Shown here: piece after piece, positions 63,530-64,000 of the stretch | Numbering within the stretch: position 1 is the stretch's first letter | Layout of the letters: every line of letters begins with the position of its first letter | Source: Apostichopus japonicus | Taxonomy: Eukaryota; Echinodermata; Holothuroidea; Aspidochirotida; Stichopodidae | Direction of reading: 5' to 3' | DNA: 64,000 bases | NCBI RefSeq assembly: GCF_037975245.1 | Contig: NC_092581.1 | Location: forward strand, 3,112,001-3,176,000 | The notes under the pieces: model-generated | Databases searched by the model: none | The model's input: the letters and a program-made list of their open reading frames with translations, nothing else | What the model was told of the DNA's origin: nothing | Translations under genes and position numbers: made by a program

Positions 63530-64000
63530 TGATAGCAAATTTTGATTATAAATATTTTAACCTATTTGGGGGTATTCAATTAGAATCCAATTAGAATTTG
63601 TTGTAAACAACAATGCGTTCGTCTGACAAGCTCCACAGTTGCTTTCGGTTGTCCGAACAATTCAATTCAATTCATAAGAACAGAAATTTGGTCTCAGACT
63701 ACCACTAAAAATTTGCTCTATATACCATGTTTTACAATTAGGCATGTCACATACACACAGACATACACGTATATCGGCACACGTACATACACACACGCAT
63801 ACATAATCACATACATAAACACGTACATGTACAATCACAGATATACACATAATAGTATAAATGACAGCAAAGATTTCTCCTTACTCTGACAATAAATTCA
63901 AAACTACTACAGCATTTCGTTTCAGTTGATGATGTGTTCATTCAATTACACAATTTCACACAAAGTGACTGTGATCGATCGTGCATGAGAATTCCTGCAC
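63530..64000. other. Right edge, upstream intron of the Limpet gene
   Basis: No exon was recognised. A CACATACA-rich patch spans about 63750-63850. The missing N-terminal exons of the Limpet protein should lie further right. Confidence 0.5.

Overview
The window looks like animal nuclear DNA: A+T-rich, intron-heavy, full of microsatellites, minisatellites, tRNA-derived SINEs and short inverted-repeat elements, with no bacterial-style gene packing. The gene families (a secreted short-chain collagen with a C4-type C-terminal domain, and a PET domain followed by six LIM domains) and the tRNA-SINE/MITE mix suggest a marine invertebrate. An echinoderm-like deuterostome is my guess, but species cannot be fixed from the sequence alone.

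Two spliced genes are supported, both on the minus strand. The first (2945-13344) encodes a secreted short-chain collagen: signal peptide, heptad coiled coil, a Lys-Arg site, about 12 Gly-X-Y triplets and a Cys-rich C-terminal domain. It has five clear coding exons plus exon 1, and one possible in-frame cassette exon. Its introns hold a 382-bp GGAGAA array, a 33-bp minisatellite, AT arrays, an inverted-ended tandem array and a 2.2-kb composite mobile element.

The second gene fills 21482-62889 and continues past the right edge. Eight coding exons with compatible phases encode the end of a testin-like Cys-rich region, a PET domain and six LIM domains. This architecture is that of Limpet (LIMPETin), a testin-like N-terminus joined to an FHL-like C-terminus. 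Such proteins are expected to be cytoskeletal or nuclear scaffolds. Its third LIM domain has four extra residues between zinc ligands. One intron is about 19.7 kb and carries a hAT-type MITE, SINEs, several minisatellites and a perfect RFX X-box palindrome.

At the far left, 2-235 (+) is a coding-like open frame that may be the last exon of a third gene; its family was not identified. The rest (236-2873, 13.5-21.4 kb and the introns) is noncoding, with repeats listed individually. No CRISPR arrays, rRNA genes or functional tRNA genes were seen. The tRNA-like segments belong to SINEs.
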